Assembly (NCBI RefSeq): GCF_012844345.1
Contig: NZ_CP051625.1
Coordinates: 2,852,001-2,916,000, forward strand
From: Pseudomonas sp. gcc21
GTDB lineage: Bacteria; Pseudomonadota; Gammaproteobacteria; Pseudomonadales; Pseudomonadaceae
Reading direction: 5' to 3'
Length of the DNA stretch: 64,000 nt
Shown: positions 35,987 to 45,790 of the stretch, one piece after another
Layout: each line of letters opens with the position of its first letter
Position numbering within the stretch: the stretch's first letter is position 1
Notes under the pieces: model-generated
The model's input: only the letters and a program-made list of their open reading frames with translations
The model's database searches: none
What the model was told of the DNA's origin: nothing
Translations under genes and position numbers: made by a program

Positions 35987-36014
35987 CGACCCAACACTTG
36001 TCAGGAGGTCTGCG

Positions 36015-36713
36015 ATGATCGAACTACGTCCCTACCGCGAACTGGGCGGCGCCAAGCATGGCTGGCTGGACACACGCCACCATTTCTCGTTCGCCGAATA
36101 TTACGATCCCAGGCGCATGCACTGGGGCCATCTGCGAGTCTGGAATGATGACACTATCGCTCCGCACTCGGGGTTTCCCGGCCACCCGCACCGCGACATG
36201 GAAATCATCACCTATGTCCGTAAAGGCGCCATCACGCACCAGGACAATTTGGGCAATCGTGGCCGCACAGCGGCCGGTGATGTGCAGGTGATGAGCGCCG
36301 GGACCGGCATCGCTCACAGCGAAATGAATGAGGAGGATGAAGTCACCCAGATCTTCCAGATCTGGATCATGCCCGATGAGCGGGGCCTGCCTCCATCCTG
36401 GGGCACCAAACCGTTTCCCAAAGGCGAGCGCAGGGGCGCCTTCGTCACGCTCGCCAGCGGCTTGCCGGGCGATGAGGAGGCCCTACCGATCCGTACGAAT
36501 GCGCGCCTCGTCGCTGCGACGCTGGAAGCCGGCCAGAGCGCCGAGTATCGCATCGCAGCCGGGCGCAGGGTCTATCTGGTGCCCGCCACCGGTCAGATCA
36601 CCGTCAACGGCGTAGTTGCTTCAGCAGGCGATGGCGTTGCGATCAGCAATGAGCAAGTACTTGAGGTACATGCTGAGGAAGAAAGTGAAATCGTGCTGGT
36701 AGACGTTGCGTAA
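36015..36713 (+). CDS. Pirin-family bicupin (YhhW-like)
   Basis: A 232-residue pirin. The N-terminal cupin has the metal ligands in FPGHPHRDMEIITYV (H-x-H), and the second set is in MSAGTGIAHSEMNEE (His, Glu). The C-terminal cupin is short, ending in VHAEEESEIVLVDVA. Bacterial members such as YhhW show quercetin 2,3-dioxygenase activity in vitro; the physiological role is unclear. TCAGGAGG precedes the ATG at 36015, whereas the longer open frame starts inside the upstream gene. Part of the quinone-related operon. Confidence 0.9.
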   Translation: MIELRPYRELGGAKHGWLDTRHHFSFAEYYDPRRMHWGHLRVWNDDTIAPHSGFPGHPHRDMEIITYVRKGAITHQDNLGNRGRTAAGDVQVMSAGTGIAHSEMNEEDEVTQIFQIWIMPDERGLPPSWGTKPFPKGERRGAFVTLASGLPGDEEALPIRTNARLVAATLEAGQSAEYRIAAGRRVYLVPATGQITVNGVVASAGDGVAISNEQVLEVHAEEESEIVLVDVA

Positions 36714-36882
36714 AGCGATGTTCGGCGAATAGCCAAGGCGTTGCTGCTCATGCCTGATCCGATCCGCACGCTTTGGCTGAACTCAACAGAGAGACACACA
36801 AGTGGGCTTGTTCAGCAATTTAATCGCCCGTATGACGGGCAAAGCAACCACCAATCAATCTATACCCAACGAGGAAGCAAAA

Positions 36883-37482
36883 ATGGCAAAGGTTCTAGTT
36901 CTCTATTACTCCATGTACGGCCATATCGAAACCATGGCGAACAAAGTGGCTGAGGGCGCTCGTAGCGTCGATGGCGTAGAGGTCACAGTAAAACGTGTGC
37001 CCGAAACGATGGATGCAGAAGCCTTCAAGTCGGCGGGCGGAAAGGTCGACCAGGACGCGCCGGTGGCGACACCAGCAGAGCTGGCTGAATACGATGCCAT
37101 CATCGTCGGCACACCGACTCGCTTCGGCAGCATGTCCGGGCAAATGCGTACCTTTTTCGACCAGACCGGCGGTCTTTGGGCCAAGGGAAGCCTGGCGGGT
37201 AAGGTGGCTAGCGTGTTTACCTCCACCGGAACAACTGGCGGCCAGGAAATGACCATCACCTCTACCTGGACCACACTGGCGCACCACGGGATGGTTCTCG
37301 TGCCGATTGGCTACACCAATCCCGCACTATTCGATATCTCCCAGGTGAGTGGCGGCACGCCTTACGGTGCATCGACCATTGCGGGAGCTGATGGCTCTCG
37401 GCAACCGGACGATCGTGAGCTGGATATTGCGCGCCACCAGGGAGAACACGTCGCCCGGATAACCGCCAAGCTCACAGCCTGA
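36883..37482 (+). CDS. wrbA: NAD(P)H:quinone oxidoreductase WrbA
   Basis: The product has 199 residues, matching WrbA (about 198). It is a tetrameric flavodoxin-like FMN enzyme that reduces quinones by two electrons. [19 protein letters not shown] carries the FMN phosphate loop, [20 protein letters not shown] the isoalloxazine region, and [13 protein letters not shown] the third FMN loop. The ATG at 36883 has GAGGA just upstream. The same frame is open from a GTG at 36802 and would add 27 residues ([19 protein letters not shown] ...); family length argues against it. Confidence 0.93.
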   Translation: MAKVLVLYYSMYGHIETMANKVAEGARSVDGVEVTVKRVPETMDAEAFKSAGGKVDQDAPVATPAELAEYDAIIVGTPTRFGSMSGQMRTFFDQTGGLWAKGSLAGKVASVFTSTGTTGGQEMTITSTWTTLAHHGMVLVPIGYTNPALFDISQVSGGTPYGASTIAGADGSRQPDDRELDIARHQGEHVARITAKLTA

Positions 37483-37645
37483 GCAAATTGACCAAGCTGG
37501 TCTGTACCGCACTCCATTGCGGGGTCAATGTACAGGCCAACTGGAGCACAGGGCAGTACTTTGAGCTTCACGCAATCCGCGCCACCTGTTCACCCTGGCG
37601 GTAGGTGACGACAGCGCGCCCTAAACGCTAATGAGGAAATGCAGC

Positions 37646-38059
37646 ATGCGATATACCCTTTTTGAAAAGCAGAAAAACGAAATCATCCTGCTGGCGCGCA
37701 TCCTGCTCATGATTCTGTTCGTCATGTCGGGGTGGAGCAAGTTGACGGGATTTTCCGGCACCGCGGGCTATCTGGAGTCGCTGGGAGTGCCTGTTCCCAT
37801 GCTGGCCACAGCAATTGCCGTGATCATCGAGTTTCTTGTCGCCATCTTGATCCTGGTGGGGTTCTATACCCGTCCGCTCGCGTTCCTCTTCGCGCTATTC
37901 GTTCTGGGTACCGCTGTGATTGGGCACGACTTCTGGACCATGGCCGATGCAGAACGAGCTACCAACGTGACGCAGTTCTTCAAGAATCTGAGCATTATCG
38001 GGGGCTTGCTGCTGCTGGGGTTGACCGGTCCAGGCAAGTACTCAGTTGATGGAAGATGA
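37646..38059 (+). CDS. DoxX-family membrane protein
   Basis: A 137-residue protein with four hydrophobic helices. LLARILLMILFVMSGWSKLTGF is the DoxX N-terminal helix, and FYTRPLAFLFALFVLGTAVIGHDFW the third with its conserved His-Asp. DoxX proteins are small inner-membrane quinone-linked redox proteins of uncertain role. The ATG at 37646 follows GAGGA at eight bases; another in-frame ATG is five codons upstream. Last gene of the set begun by GS-HQR. The 163-base gap after wrbA shows no other gene. Confidence 0.85.
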   Translation: MRYTLFEKQKNEIILLARILLMILFVMSGWSKLTGFSGTAGYLESLGVPVPMLATAIAVIIEFLVAILILVGFYTRPLAFLFALFVLGTAVIGHDFWTMADAERATNVTQFFKNLSIIGGLLLLGLTGPGKYSVDGR

Positions 38060-38127
38060 CGATAGGGCACAAGCACTTTAGCCGTTTGCTTCCCTGCTCC
38101 TGGTGTTGAATCGCTGATTACACATTT

Positions 38128-38166
38128 CGTGCTGCGGAGCTGGCAACATGCAAGCTCCGCAGCACG
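38128..38166. terminator. Perfect 14-bp hairpin between DoxX and catalase genes
   Basis: CGTGCTGCGGAGCT (38128-38141) and AGCTCCGCAGCACG (38153-38166) pair perfectly around an 11-base loop, between two convergent genes. No T-run of note, so termination efficiency is uncertain, but position and strength suggest a bidirectional terminator. Confidence 0.6.
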
Positions 38167-38188
38167 AGTCATCTCACACGCGATCTGC

Positions 38189-39685
38189 TCAGGCTTCACC
38201 CATGCCTTCGGCGGGCTGGCTTGCGGCACCGGAGCGGACCTTCTCCTCGATACGACGACCCACCTCAGGGTCAATGCTCTTCCAGTAATCAAAGGCGCGT
38301 TCCAGTACCGGGCTGCGCACGCCGCCCAGCAAACTGCCGGCCACCTGCCCGACTAGCCGATCGCGCTGCGCGTCGTTGAATACCTCGCGTACCAGGGTAC
38401 CTGGCTGGGAAAAGTCATCATCCTCCGGATGCAGGGTGTAGGCGCTGCGTACCATGTCGCCGTCCGCCTCCCAGCCATCCTCCATCTTGCCCGTGGTGTC
38501 GGCCCAGTTGCGATCGCCGCTGTTGGGTGCGTAAACCGCTGCGTTACCGCTGTGTTCATAGGTCATCTGACCATCAAACATGTAGGTGTTGACCGGCACC
38601 TTCGGCCGGTTCACTGGCAACTGATGGAAGTTGGTGCCGATGCGGTTGCGCTGCGCGTCGTTGTAGGCGAAGGCGCGGCCCAGCAGCATCTTGTCCGGGG
38701 ACAGGCCGATGCCCGGCACCGTATTGCCCGGAGAGAACGCCGCCTGCTCGATTTCAGCGAAGAAATTCACCGGGTTGCGGTTTAGCGTCATCTGACCAAC
38801 CCTGATCAGCGGGTAATCCTTGTGCGACCAGATCTTGGTCAGGTCGAAGGGATTGAAGCGATAGTTGCGCGCCTCGGCATAGGGCATGATCTGTACTGAC
38901 AATATCCAGCTCGGATGCTCGCCCCGCTGGATCGACTCGAACAGGTCGCGGCGATGATAATCTGCGTCCGCGCCTGCCATGTCAGCGGCCTCTGCATTGT
39001 TGAAGAATTCCATGCCCTGTTCGGTATGGAAGTGGTACTTCACCCAGAAACGTTCGCCGGCAGCGTTGATCCACATGTAGGTATGCGAACCATAGCCGTT
39101 CATGTGCCGCCAGGTGCGTGGCAGGCCGCGATCACCCATCAGATAGGTAACCTGGTGCGCCGATTCAGGATTGTTGGTCCAGAAATCCCACTGCATATGG
39201 TTGTCGCGCAGACCGGAGTCAGGCAGGCGCTTCTGGCTGCGAATAAAGTGCGGAAACTTCATCGGGTCACGCACGAAGAAGATCGGAGTATTGTTACCGA
39301 CCAGGTCATAGTTGCCTTCGTCGGTATAGAACTTCAACGAGAAGCCACGCACGTCGCGCCAGGTGTCCGGGCTGCCCATCTCGCCAGCAACGGTGGAGAA
39401 CCGCGCCAGCATCTCGGTCTGACACCCTTTCTGGAACAGCGCGGCCTTGGTGTAGGCGGAAACATCTTCGGTGGTCTCGAATACACCGAAGGCACCAGCA
39501 CCCTTGGCGTGGGGCTGACGCTCGGGCACCTTCTCGCGGTTGAAGTGCGCCATCTGCTCAAGAAAATGCACATCATGCAGCATGATCGGGCCGTCGGCAC
39601 CGACGCTCAGGGAGTTGCGATCGCTGGGCGCGGGCGCGCCGGTACTCATGGTCGAATGAGTAGGCTTTTTGCTTGAGTCAGTCAT
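38189..39685 (-). CDS. Monofunctional heme catalase, small-subunit clade
   Basis: A 498-residue catalase converting hydrogen peroxide to water and oxygen. [15 protein letters not shown] has the distal His59, [20 protein letters not shown] the heme pocket, [18 protein letters not shown] the catalytic Asn/NADPH region, and [14 protein letters not shown] the proximal Tyr heme ligand (R-x-F-x-Y). Size fits clade 1/3 small catalases. The first residues ([20 protein letters not shown]) show no export signal. The ATG at 39685 has AAAGGA upstream; the longer frame to 39733 is not supported. The gene order next to a quinone-detoxification set suggests a shared oxidative-stress role. Confidence 0.93.
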   Translation of the reverse strand: MTDSSKKPTHSTMSTGAPAPSDRNSLSVGADGPIMLHDVHFLEQMAHFNREKVPERQPHAKGAGAFGVFETTEDVSAYTKAALFQKGCQTEMLARFSTVAGEMGSPDTWRDVRGFSLKFYTDEGNYDLVGNNTPIFFVRDPMKFPHFIRSQKRLPDSGLRDNHMQWDFWTNNPESAHQVTYLMGDRGLPRTWRHMNGYGSHTYMWINAAGERFWVKYHFHTEQGMEFFNNAEAADMAGADADYHRRDLFESIQRGEHPSWILSVQIMPYAEARNYRFNPFDLTKIWSHKDYPLIRVGQMTLNRNPVNFFAEIEQAAFSPGNTVPGIGLSPDKMLLGRAFAYNDAQRNRIGTNFHQLPVNRPKVPVNTYMFDGQMTYEHSGNAAVYAPNSGDRNWADTTGKMEDGWEADGDMVRSAYTLHPEDDDFSQPGTLVREVFNDAQRDRLVGQVAGSLLGGVRSPVLERAFDYWKSIDPEVGRRIEEKVRSGAASQPAEGMGEA

Positions 39686-39924
39686 CAGATTGATCCTTTC
39701 ATTGCAGAGAGAAAAAAGTGCGCGTTTAACCACTGATTATTTTGCGAGCTGTGTGGATAACGCGCAGGCTTACCCGAAATCATGGGCATGGGGATACACT
39801 CGGTTTCGTCCGGCACCTTGGCAAAGCACTGTTGATGCCAGTCTTCTTTCGCTTGTTCGATGCGCTCGGCGGCACTACCGAGATACTCAGGATAGACCAC
39901 CCGGACATCGCCGACGCCTCTCAT
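39685..39924 (-). pseudogene. Possible short gene or gene remnant upstream of catalase
   Basis: A 79-codon frame ending in a TGA that overlaps the catalase ATG (TGATG). Its first half (VVYPEYLGSAAERIEQAKED, then WHQQCFAKVPDETE) looks like real protein, with amphipathic helix character and GC-rich third positions; the last 30 codons are AT-rich and look like promoter DNA. No ribosome site precedes the ATG at 39924. I do not recognise a family. It may be a truncated remnant, or chance. The rest of the 337-base gap to the SDR gene shows nothing. Confidence 0.3.
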
Positions 39925-40022
39925 CAAGCATCCGCGTTGCCCTCTCATTGCTGGAGTGCCTGCCGAGATTGGTTGATACTGACAGACATTGCCCGCCGCC
40001 ACGTTACAGGAATAACAACCAG

Positions 40023-40796
40023 ATGAACGCAGACCGCTTCGACCTCACCGGCAAAACCGCCCTGATCACTGGCGCCTCGAGCGGGCTGGGGGAACATTTC
40101 GCGCGGGTGCTGGCTGCTGCCGGTGCGCGGGTCATCGTCGCTGCGCGCCGGGTCGAGCGTTTACAGGCGCTGGTAGCGGATCTGCAGGCGCAGGGTCAGG
40201 AGGCATTGGCCGTTGCGATGGATGTAACCGATTCAGACAGCGTCGATGCCGGGTTCAACCAGGCCGAGCAGACCTGGGGCGTCGCCGATATCCTGGTTAA
40301 CAACGCGGGTATCAGCAATCCTGTGCCGTTTCTGGATCTGACCGAAGGCAACTGGCGCAGCATGCTTGATACCAACCTCGACGGCGCGTGGCGCGTTGCT
40401 CACCGGGCCACGGTGGCAATGGCTGAGGCAGGCAAGGGCGGCAGCGTGATCAATATCGCCTCGATTCTGGGGCTGCGGGTTGGCCCGGCGCTAAGCCATT
40501 ACGCCGTGGCCAAGGCCGGAGTAGTGCAGCTGACCAAAGCCATGGCGCTTGAGCTGGCGCGCAACAGCATCCGCGTGAACGCACTGGCGCCGGGGTACTT
40601 CCGGACCGAGATGAATACCGATTACTTCGATACCGAGCACGGCCAGGACTATATCCGCCGCAAGGTGCCGATGCGTCGCCTGGGTGATATGGAAGATCTC
40701 AGCGGGCCGCTGCTCTTGCTTGCCAGTGACGCCGGCGCATTCATGACCGGCACCATCATCAATGTCGATGGCGGGCATGTGACCAATAGCCTCTGA
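40023..40796 (+). CDS. Short-chain dehydrogenase/reductase
   Basis: A 257-residue classical SDR. TGASSGLGEHFARVLAAAGA is the TGxxxGxG cofactor loop near residue 16, followed by IVAARR, whose arginines suggest NADP(H). NNAGI, the catalytic Ser (SVINIASILG), YAVAK (Tyr-x-x-x-Lys) and the C-terminal PGYFRTEMN complete the family. The open frame extends 118 codons upstream, but CAGGAATAACAACCAG just before 40023 and the family N-terminus fix the start. It lies 57 bases before the kinase gene on the same strand; co-transcription is possible. The substrate is unknown. Confidence 0.9.
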   Translation: MNADRFDLTGKTALITGASSGLGEHFARVLAAAGARVIVAARRVERLQALVADLQAQGQEALAVAMDVTDSDSVDAGFNQAEQTWGVADILVNNAGISNPVPFLDLTEGNWRSMLDTNLDGAWRVAHRATVAMAEAGKGGSVINIASILGLRVGPALSHYAVAKAGVVQLTKAMALELARNSIRVNALAPGYFRTEMNTDYFDTEHGQDYIRRKVPMRRLGDMEDLSGPLLLLASDAGAFMTGTIINVDGGHVTNSL

Positions 40797-40853
40797 TTCA
40801 AGGCTCCGGTTGACTCACTCTTTCCGCGCCGCGTATTACGGAAAACCATCACA

Positions 40854-43800
40854 ATGCTGCCGAAGCTGTTATCCCCGAACGAACGCCTGCTGCGCATAAC
40901 CGGCGCAGTCTTGCTGGGTCTATTGTTCGCTTTCTTCGCCTGGTCCAGCCAGGTAAAGCGCGACCGTTCCTGGGAAACCCAGCTCGCAACCTATTCACAG
41001 ATGCAGCGCTTGGCGGTGCAACAGTCCCAGCAGTCTATCCGCCGGAAGGCATTGATGGCAGCCAACAGCGTTTCCGCAGATCCCGATACCCGGCGGCTGA
41101 TCAGGCGCATCAAGGTGCTCGCCGAGCGCGACGGCCTGAACAGTCCTGCAGTCATCACCCTGCGCGCCCAGCTTGAGAGCGATCTTCGACGTGTCTGGAT
41201 TGTTTTGAAGGAATCCGGTGCCGACCAGTTGAACGTTCACCTGAGCCCCCGCGTGCTCAATCTGCTGCGTATGCATCAGCCCGATGCATGGAGCGATTCC
41301 ATGGCAACTATCCGCCCCATGGCAGACCAGGTGCAACGCACCGGCATACCGCTTAGCGGTATCGGGGCGGGACGTTACGGCGCAGGGATTCGCGCGATCG
41401 TACCGGTGTTTGCCTCCGATTATTCTGACGAGGCGGTTATCGGAAGTATCGAAGTCGGCTTCGGGCTTGGCTCGGGTCTGCATCAGCTTGATGACGAACT
41501 GAAATCCGGCCTGGCGGTGTTGATCAATTCATCAGCGATCAAGAACGTAGTCGATGCTCAACCCAGCGCGGGCGCGTTCACGCTTGCCGGCACCGAGTGG
41601 CTGGTCAGTAGTTACTCGCGACCCCGTATCCTGCCGTGGTTGCTGGCAGGCGAGCTGCCAGCCGATGCGCTGCAAGGCCAGGCGCAGCGCGTTCAGGTCG
41701 ATGACCGCCATTACTTGCTTACGCCGATTCTGCTACAGCAATTCAGCAATACCGAAAATGACGCTCCGCCGTACGCCGTCATGCTGACTTCACGCGATAT
41801 CACGCCGCTCTGGAATAACCATATCAATGGCAAACGTCTTTCGCCGTTGTATTGGGGCTTCGGCTATCTGGCTGCGTTGGCGCTGATGGGGGCCCTGATG
41901 CTGGGCACGCGGTACGTCGTGCAACGCCAGGAGCAAACCTGGCGGCAAAGCTTGCTGGAAGAAGCGGATCTGCGCGAAGCCAACCGCAAGCTTTCGGACA
42001 TTATTGTTGCTACGCAATCGGCCTATATCAACGAGACCAATCTCAACCAGAGCTTCGACCGCTTGCTCGAACGGATACTCGAGGTAACCGACAGCCAGTT
42101 TGGCTTCGTCGGGCAGGTACTTCGTGATGAACACAGCGAGCCGTATCTGAAAGTCCATGCACTCTCTGACATCAGCTGGGATGAGGCCAGCGCAGCCGCC
42201 GTTCGCATGCGCGGCCCGCAGGGGATGATCTTTCGCCGGCTGGATACGCTGTTCGGCCAGGTGCTGGTAACCGGGGAAGCCTATCTGTCCAACGATGCAG
42301 CGTCCGACCCGAACAACAACCGGCTACCACCGGGGCATCCGCCGCTTGAGACCTTTGCCGGTCTGCCAATTTATTTCGGGGAAGAAATGATAGGTATGCT
42401 TGCCCTGGCCAACCGCAGCAGTGGCTACGACGAGCAGCTCACTGCATTTCTCGCGCCGCTGCTCAGCAGCCTGGGCCAGTTGATACACGCGCTGGTCAAA
42501 AACCGGCAAGAGCGCGCCACAGCGCAACGTCTGGAACACCAACGGCAAGCGCTGCGGGCAATGAACGAGATCGCTGGTGTACCCGAGCCGGATATAACCC
42601 GGCAACTCACGCAGGTTCTGGCGCTGGGCTGTCGCTATCTGGGCATGGACATGGGCATCGTCAGCCATATTCAGGGCGATGATTACCAGGTCGTCGCTGT
42701 GCACAGCAGTGACGGTCGCGTGACCGAAGGGGAGCACTTCCCGCTGGCTACCACCTATTGTTGGCTGACGCTGCAGCAGCAGGATGTGCTCGCTATCAAC
42801 GACATGGAAAACTCGCCACATCGCGGTCATCCCTGCTATCAAACCTTTGGTCTGCGCAGCTATATCTCGGTCAGCCTGCAGGTTGGTGATGAACGCTACG
42901 GCACCCTGAACTTTTCCTCAGCCGTGCCGCGGCCGCAGCCCTTTGACGAAACCGACCTGGAATTCGTACGCCTGCTCGGCCCCTGGGTCAGCGAGGCCCT
43001 GCGGCGAGATCGGATGCAATGTGAGCGCGAACAGCTACTGTCACGCTTCGACAAGCTGACCACCCACCTGCCTGGCATTATCTATCAATATCAACAGGAT
43101 AGTTCAGGGCATGGCTGGTTTCCCTTTTCCAGTCCAGGGCTCGAGGAATTGTGCGGCACCAGCACCGAGCAGGCGCAGCAAAATGCCGAGACGGTGCTTT
43201 CCAGAATCCATGAGGACGATCGTCAGAGCGTTACCGAGAGCATTCAGCTCTCTCACCAGATGCTTACCGAGTGGCAAGGAGAGTTCCGCATAGAACACCC
43301 CCGTTTCGGCGAGCGCTGGATAGCCGCCATTGCCAGCCCCGAATCCCTGCCCGACGGTACCCATATCTGGCACGGCTTTGCTGCCGATATTACCCAGCGC
43401 AAACAGATGGAAATGGCTCTGGAGCTGGAGCGCGCGCGACTGGCCAGCATCATTCGAGGCGCCAACCTGGGCACCTGGGAATGGAACCTGCAAACCGGGG
43501 AGACGCACTATAACGACCGCTGGTACGAGATCAACGGGCACCGAAGGGAGACTCTGCAGCCCACTACAGTCGATACCTGGCGTGGGCTGATCCATCCCCA
43601 CGACAGAGCTGAAGCCGATCGACTGATGCAGGCGCATCTCGATGGAGAGCTTGATCACATTGATTTCAGATATCGCATACATCATCAGAACGGCCAGTGG
43701 GTCTGGGTCCGTGACCGCGGTCAGCTCATCAGTCGGGACGCCAACGGCGAGCCGCTCTGGGCCAGCGGTACATGCACGGACATCACTGATGACATGCGGC

Positions 43801-45323
43801 GCGACACCGAGATCCACCAGGCTCGCGCTTTCCTGCGGGCGGTCATCGACGCTTCGACCGAAGTAGCGGTCATCACCACTGATCTGGAAGGCAGCATCAC
43901 GCTGTTCAATACCGGGGCGTCAAAGCTGTTGGGGTATGAAGCTGACGAGATGATTGGCCAGCACACACCCATAAGCTACCACCTGGACAGCGAACTGGAG
44001 CGGCGGGCGCAGATCCTCAGCGCCGAGCTCGGCCATGCCGTGGATCACCGCGAAGCGCTATTGGCCAACGCCCGCCGCGGCAAACCGGAGACCCTGCCCT
44101 GGACCTATATCAACAAGAACGGCAACCAGCGACTGGTCAACCTGACCGTAACCGGGATCCGCGATCAGAATAACGAGCTGACCGGCTTCCTTGGTGTTGC
44201 CACTGATATCACTGACCTCATCCAGGCCACACGCGAACTACAACGCAGCGAAGCGCGTTTCCGCGATATGGTGAGTAACCTGCCCGGAGCGGTTTACCGC
44301 TGCGCGGCCGATGAGCACTGGACAATCACTTATCTGAGTGACGAGATTGAAGTGATTACCGGCTATCCGACAGACGACTTTGTTAACAGCCAGGTGCGCA
44401 GCTATCTCAGCATCATCCACCCGGACGACACGCCGCGTAATCAGGCCGGGGCTGCGAATCTGGCGCTGGACGAAAGCTTCGAGCTGACCTATCGCATCAT
44501 CCACGCGGACGGACGCGAAGTCTGGGTGCGCGACAAGGGCCGAGGAGAATATGACAACGAAGGCCGACTTTTATGGATCAGCGGCTTCATCTGGGATGTG
44601 ACCGAGCGCTACCGCATTGAACAGATGAAATCGGAATTTGTGTCTACTGTCAGTCACGAGCTACGCACGCCCCTGACGGCCATCAGCGGCGCGCTGGGTC
44701 TGATTGAAGGCGGTGCACTCGGCGAGATTCCCGAACCGATGCGCAAAATGCTGACCATCGCTTCAAACAACGGCCGCACCCTGACGCATCTGGTGAACGA
44801 CCTGCTGGACCTGGACAAGCTGGCGGTCAATCGCATGCACTTCGACATGCAACATCTACCGCTGCAGCCGTTGCTGGAGGAAGCGCTGGACGCAAACCGT
44901 AGCTACGCTGACCAGTTCGATGTCACGCTGCGCTGCGGGCAGGTGGATCCGGTACAGGTGCACGCTGATCCGCGCCGGCTGGCTCAGGTATTGGCCAACT
45001 ATCTGTCCAATGCGGCCAAGTTTTCCCATCCGGGCGGTAGCGTTACACTTGATGGCCGTTACGCTGAGGGACGTGTTCGCATCAGCGTTACCGATGCCGG
45101 CGAAGGCATACCGCAGGAAGCGCACTCACGTCTGTTCGAACGTTTCGCCCAGGTCGACAGTTCCACCACCCGGCGCCGCGGCGGCACCGGGTTGGGCCTC
45201 GCAGTAACCAAAGATCTGGTGGAACACATGGGTGGGCAGGTCGGGTTCGAATCCGAACCTGGCAAAGGCTCGGTGTTCTGGTGCGAATTGACTGCAGAAC
45301 CAACCGACGGAAGTGAAACCTGA
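40854..45323 (+). CDS. Large membrane-bound sensor histidine kinase (periplasmic sensor, 2 GAF, 4 PAS, HisKA, HATPase)
   Basis: A 1489-residue kinase. TM1 is near 17-31 and TM2 near 332-355, enclosing a roughly 300-residue periplasmic sensor domain. Cytoplasmic order: GAF about 395-550, GAF about 565-715, PAS about 731-852, 859-982, 990-1124 and 1130-1254 (several with PAC ends such as GTCTDITDDMRR and GFIWDVTERYR). HisKA follows with FVSTVSHELRTPLTAIS, phospho-acceptor His1268. HATPase_c has the N-box NYLSNAAKFSHPGG near 1382, DAGEGIP near 1414 and GGTGLGLAVTKDL. It has no receiver or HPt domain of its own; those are in the next two genes, whose starts overlap. The second PAS has WEWNLQTGETHYNDRWYEI, typical of PAS_3 sensors. 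Signals unknown. Confidence 0.92.
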   Translation: MLPKLLSPNERLLRITGAVLLGLLFAFFAWSSQVKRDRSWETQLATYSQMQRLAVQQSQQSIRRKALMAANSVSADPDTRRLIRRIKVLAERDGLNSPAVITLRAQLESDLRRVWIVLKESGADQLNVHLSPRVLNLLRMHQPDAWSDSMATIRPMADQVQRTGIPLSGIGAGRYGAGIRAIVPVFASDYSDEAVIGSIEVGFGLGSGLHQLDDELKSGLAVLINSSAIKNVVDAQPSAGAFTLAGTEWLVSSYSRPRILPWLLAGELPADALQGQAQRVQVDDRHYLLTPILLQQFSNTENDAPPYAVMLTSRDITPLWNNHINGKRLSPLYWGFGYLAALALMGALMLGTRYVVQRQEQTWRQSLLEEADLREANRKLSDIIVATQSAYINETNLNQSFDRLLERILEVTDSQFGFVGQVLRDEHSEPYLKVHALSDISWDEASAAAVRMRGPQGMIFRRLDTLFGQVLVTGEAYLSNDAASDPNNNRLPPGHPPLETFAGLPIYFGEEMIGMLALANRSSGYDEQLTAFLAPLLSSLGQLIHALVKNRQERATAQRLEHQRQALRAMNEIAGVPEPDITRQLTQVLALGCRYLGMDMGIVSHIQGDDYQVVAVHSSDGRVTEGEHFPLATTYCWLTLQQQDVLAINDMENSPHRGHPCYQTFGLRSYISVSLQVGDERYGTLNFSSAVPRPQPFDETDLEFVRLLGPWVSEALRRDRMQCEREQLLSRFDKLTTHLPGIIYQYQQDSSGHGWFPFSSPGLEELCGTSTEQAQQNAETVLSRIHEDDRQSVTESIQLSHQMLTEWQGEFRIEHPRFGERWIAAIASPESLPDGTHIWHGFAADITQRKQMEMALELERARLASIIRGANLGTWEWNLQTGETHYNDRWYEINGHRRETLQPTTVDTWRGLIHPHDRAEADRLMQAHLDGELDHIDFRYRIHHQNGQWVWVRDRGQLISRDANGEPLWASGTCTDITDDMRRDTEIHQARAFLRAVIDASTEVAVITTDLEGSITLFNTGASKLLGYEADEMIGQHTPISYHLDSELERRAQILSAELGHAVDHREALLANARRGKPETLPWTYINKNGNQRLVNLTVTGIRDQNNELTGFLGVATDITDLIQATRELQRSEARFRDMVSNLPGAVYRCAADEHWTITYLSDEIEVITGYPTDDFVNSQVRSYLSIIHPDDTPRNQAGAANLALDESFELTYRIIHADGREVWVRDKGRGEYDNEGRLLWISGFIWDVTERYRIEQMKSEFVSTVSHELRTPLTAISGALGLIEGGALGEIPEPMRKMLTIASNNGRTLTHLVNDLLDLDKLAVNRMHFDMQHLPLQPLLEEALDANRSYADQFDVTLRCGQVDPVQVHADPRRLAQVLANYLSNAAKFSHPGGSVTLDGRYAEGRVRISVTDAGEGIPQEAHSRLFERFAQVDSSTTRRRGGTGLGLAVTKDLVEHMGGQVGFESEPGKGSVFWCELTAEPTDGSET

Positions 45324-45397
45324 TGAACACCAATCAGCTGCAACGCAGCACGGACGCGGGCCGAGGCCTCGCTGGAGCCAACGCTGGAGCCACTGAC

Positions 45398-45790
45398 ATG
45401 AAACAGCTTGAACGTATCCTGCATATCGAAGACGACGTATCAATTCAGGAAATTGCTCGGGTCGCGCTGGAAGTGCTCGGTGGCTTTACCGTGCAGACCT
45501 GCGCTTCCGGTTCCGCTGGGCTGGCCGTCGTGGAGCAATTCCGGCCGGATCTGATCCTGCTGGACGTTATGATGCCTGAGATGGACGGGCCGGAAACGCT
45601 GCGCCAACTTGAACAGATGCAGGTGCTCGAGAGCTGTCCGCTGGTGTTCATGACCGCCAAGATGCAGCCCGACGAGATTGACGAATACAAGCGCCTGGGC
45701 GCCGCCGACGTTATTGTCAAACCGTTCGACCCCATGGCGTTGTCGAACCAGTTACGACAGATCTGGGAGGCTTGGCATGGACAAGACTGA
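45398..45790 (+). CDS. Single-domain response regulator (CheY-like)
   Basis: A 130-residue receiver domain with no output domain. ILHIEDDVSIQEIA has the acidic pair, DLILLDVMMPEMDGPETL the phospho-acceptor Asp56, VFMTAKMQ the Thr switch, and VIVKPFDPMAL the conserved Lys. The frame is open from an ATG at 45323 that overlaps the kinase stop (TGATG), giving 25 extra low-complexity residues. GGAG eight bases before the ATG at 45398 and the family N-terminus MKQLERILHIEDD favour the inner start, but coupling through 45323 is possible. Probably relays phosphate between the kinase and the HPt of the next gene. Confidence 0.88.
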   Translation: MKQLERILHIEDDVSIQEIARVALEVLGGFTVQTCASGSAGLAVVEQFRPDLILLDVMMPEMDGPETLRQLEQMQVLESCPLVFMTAKMQPDEIDEYKRLGAADVIVKPFDPMALSNQLRQIWEAWHGQD

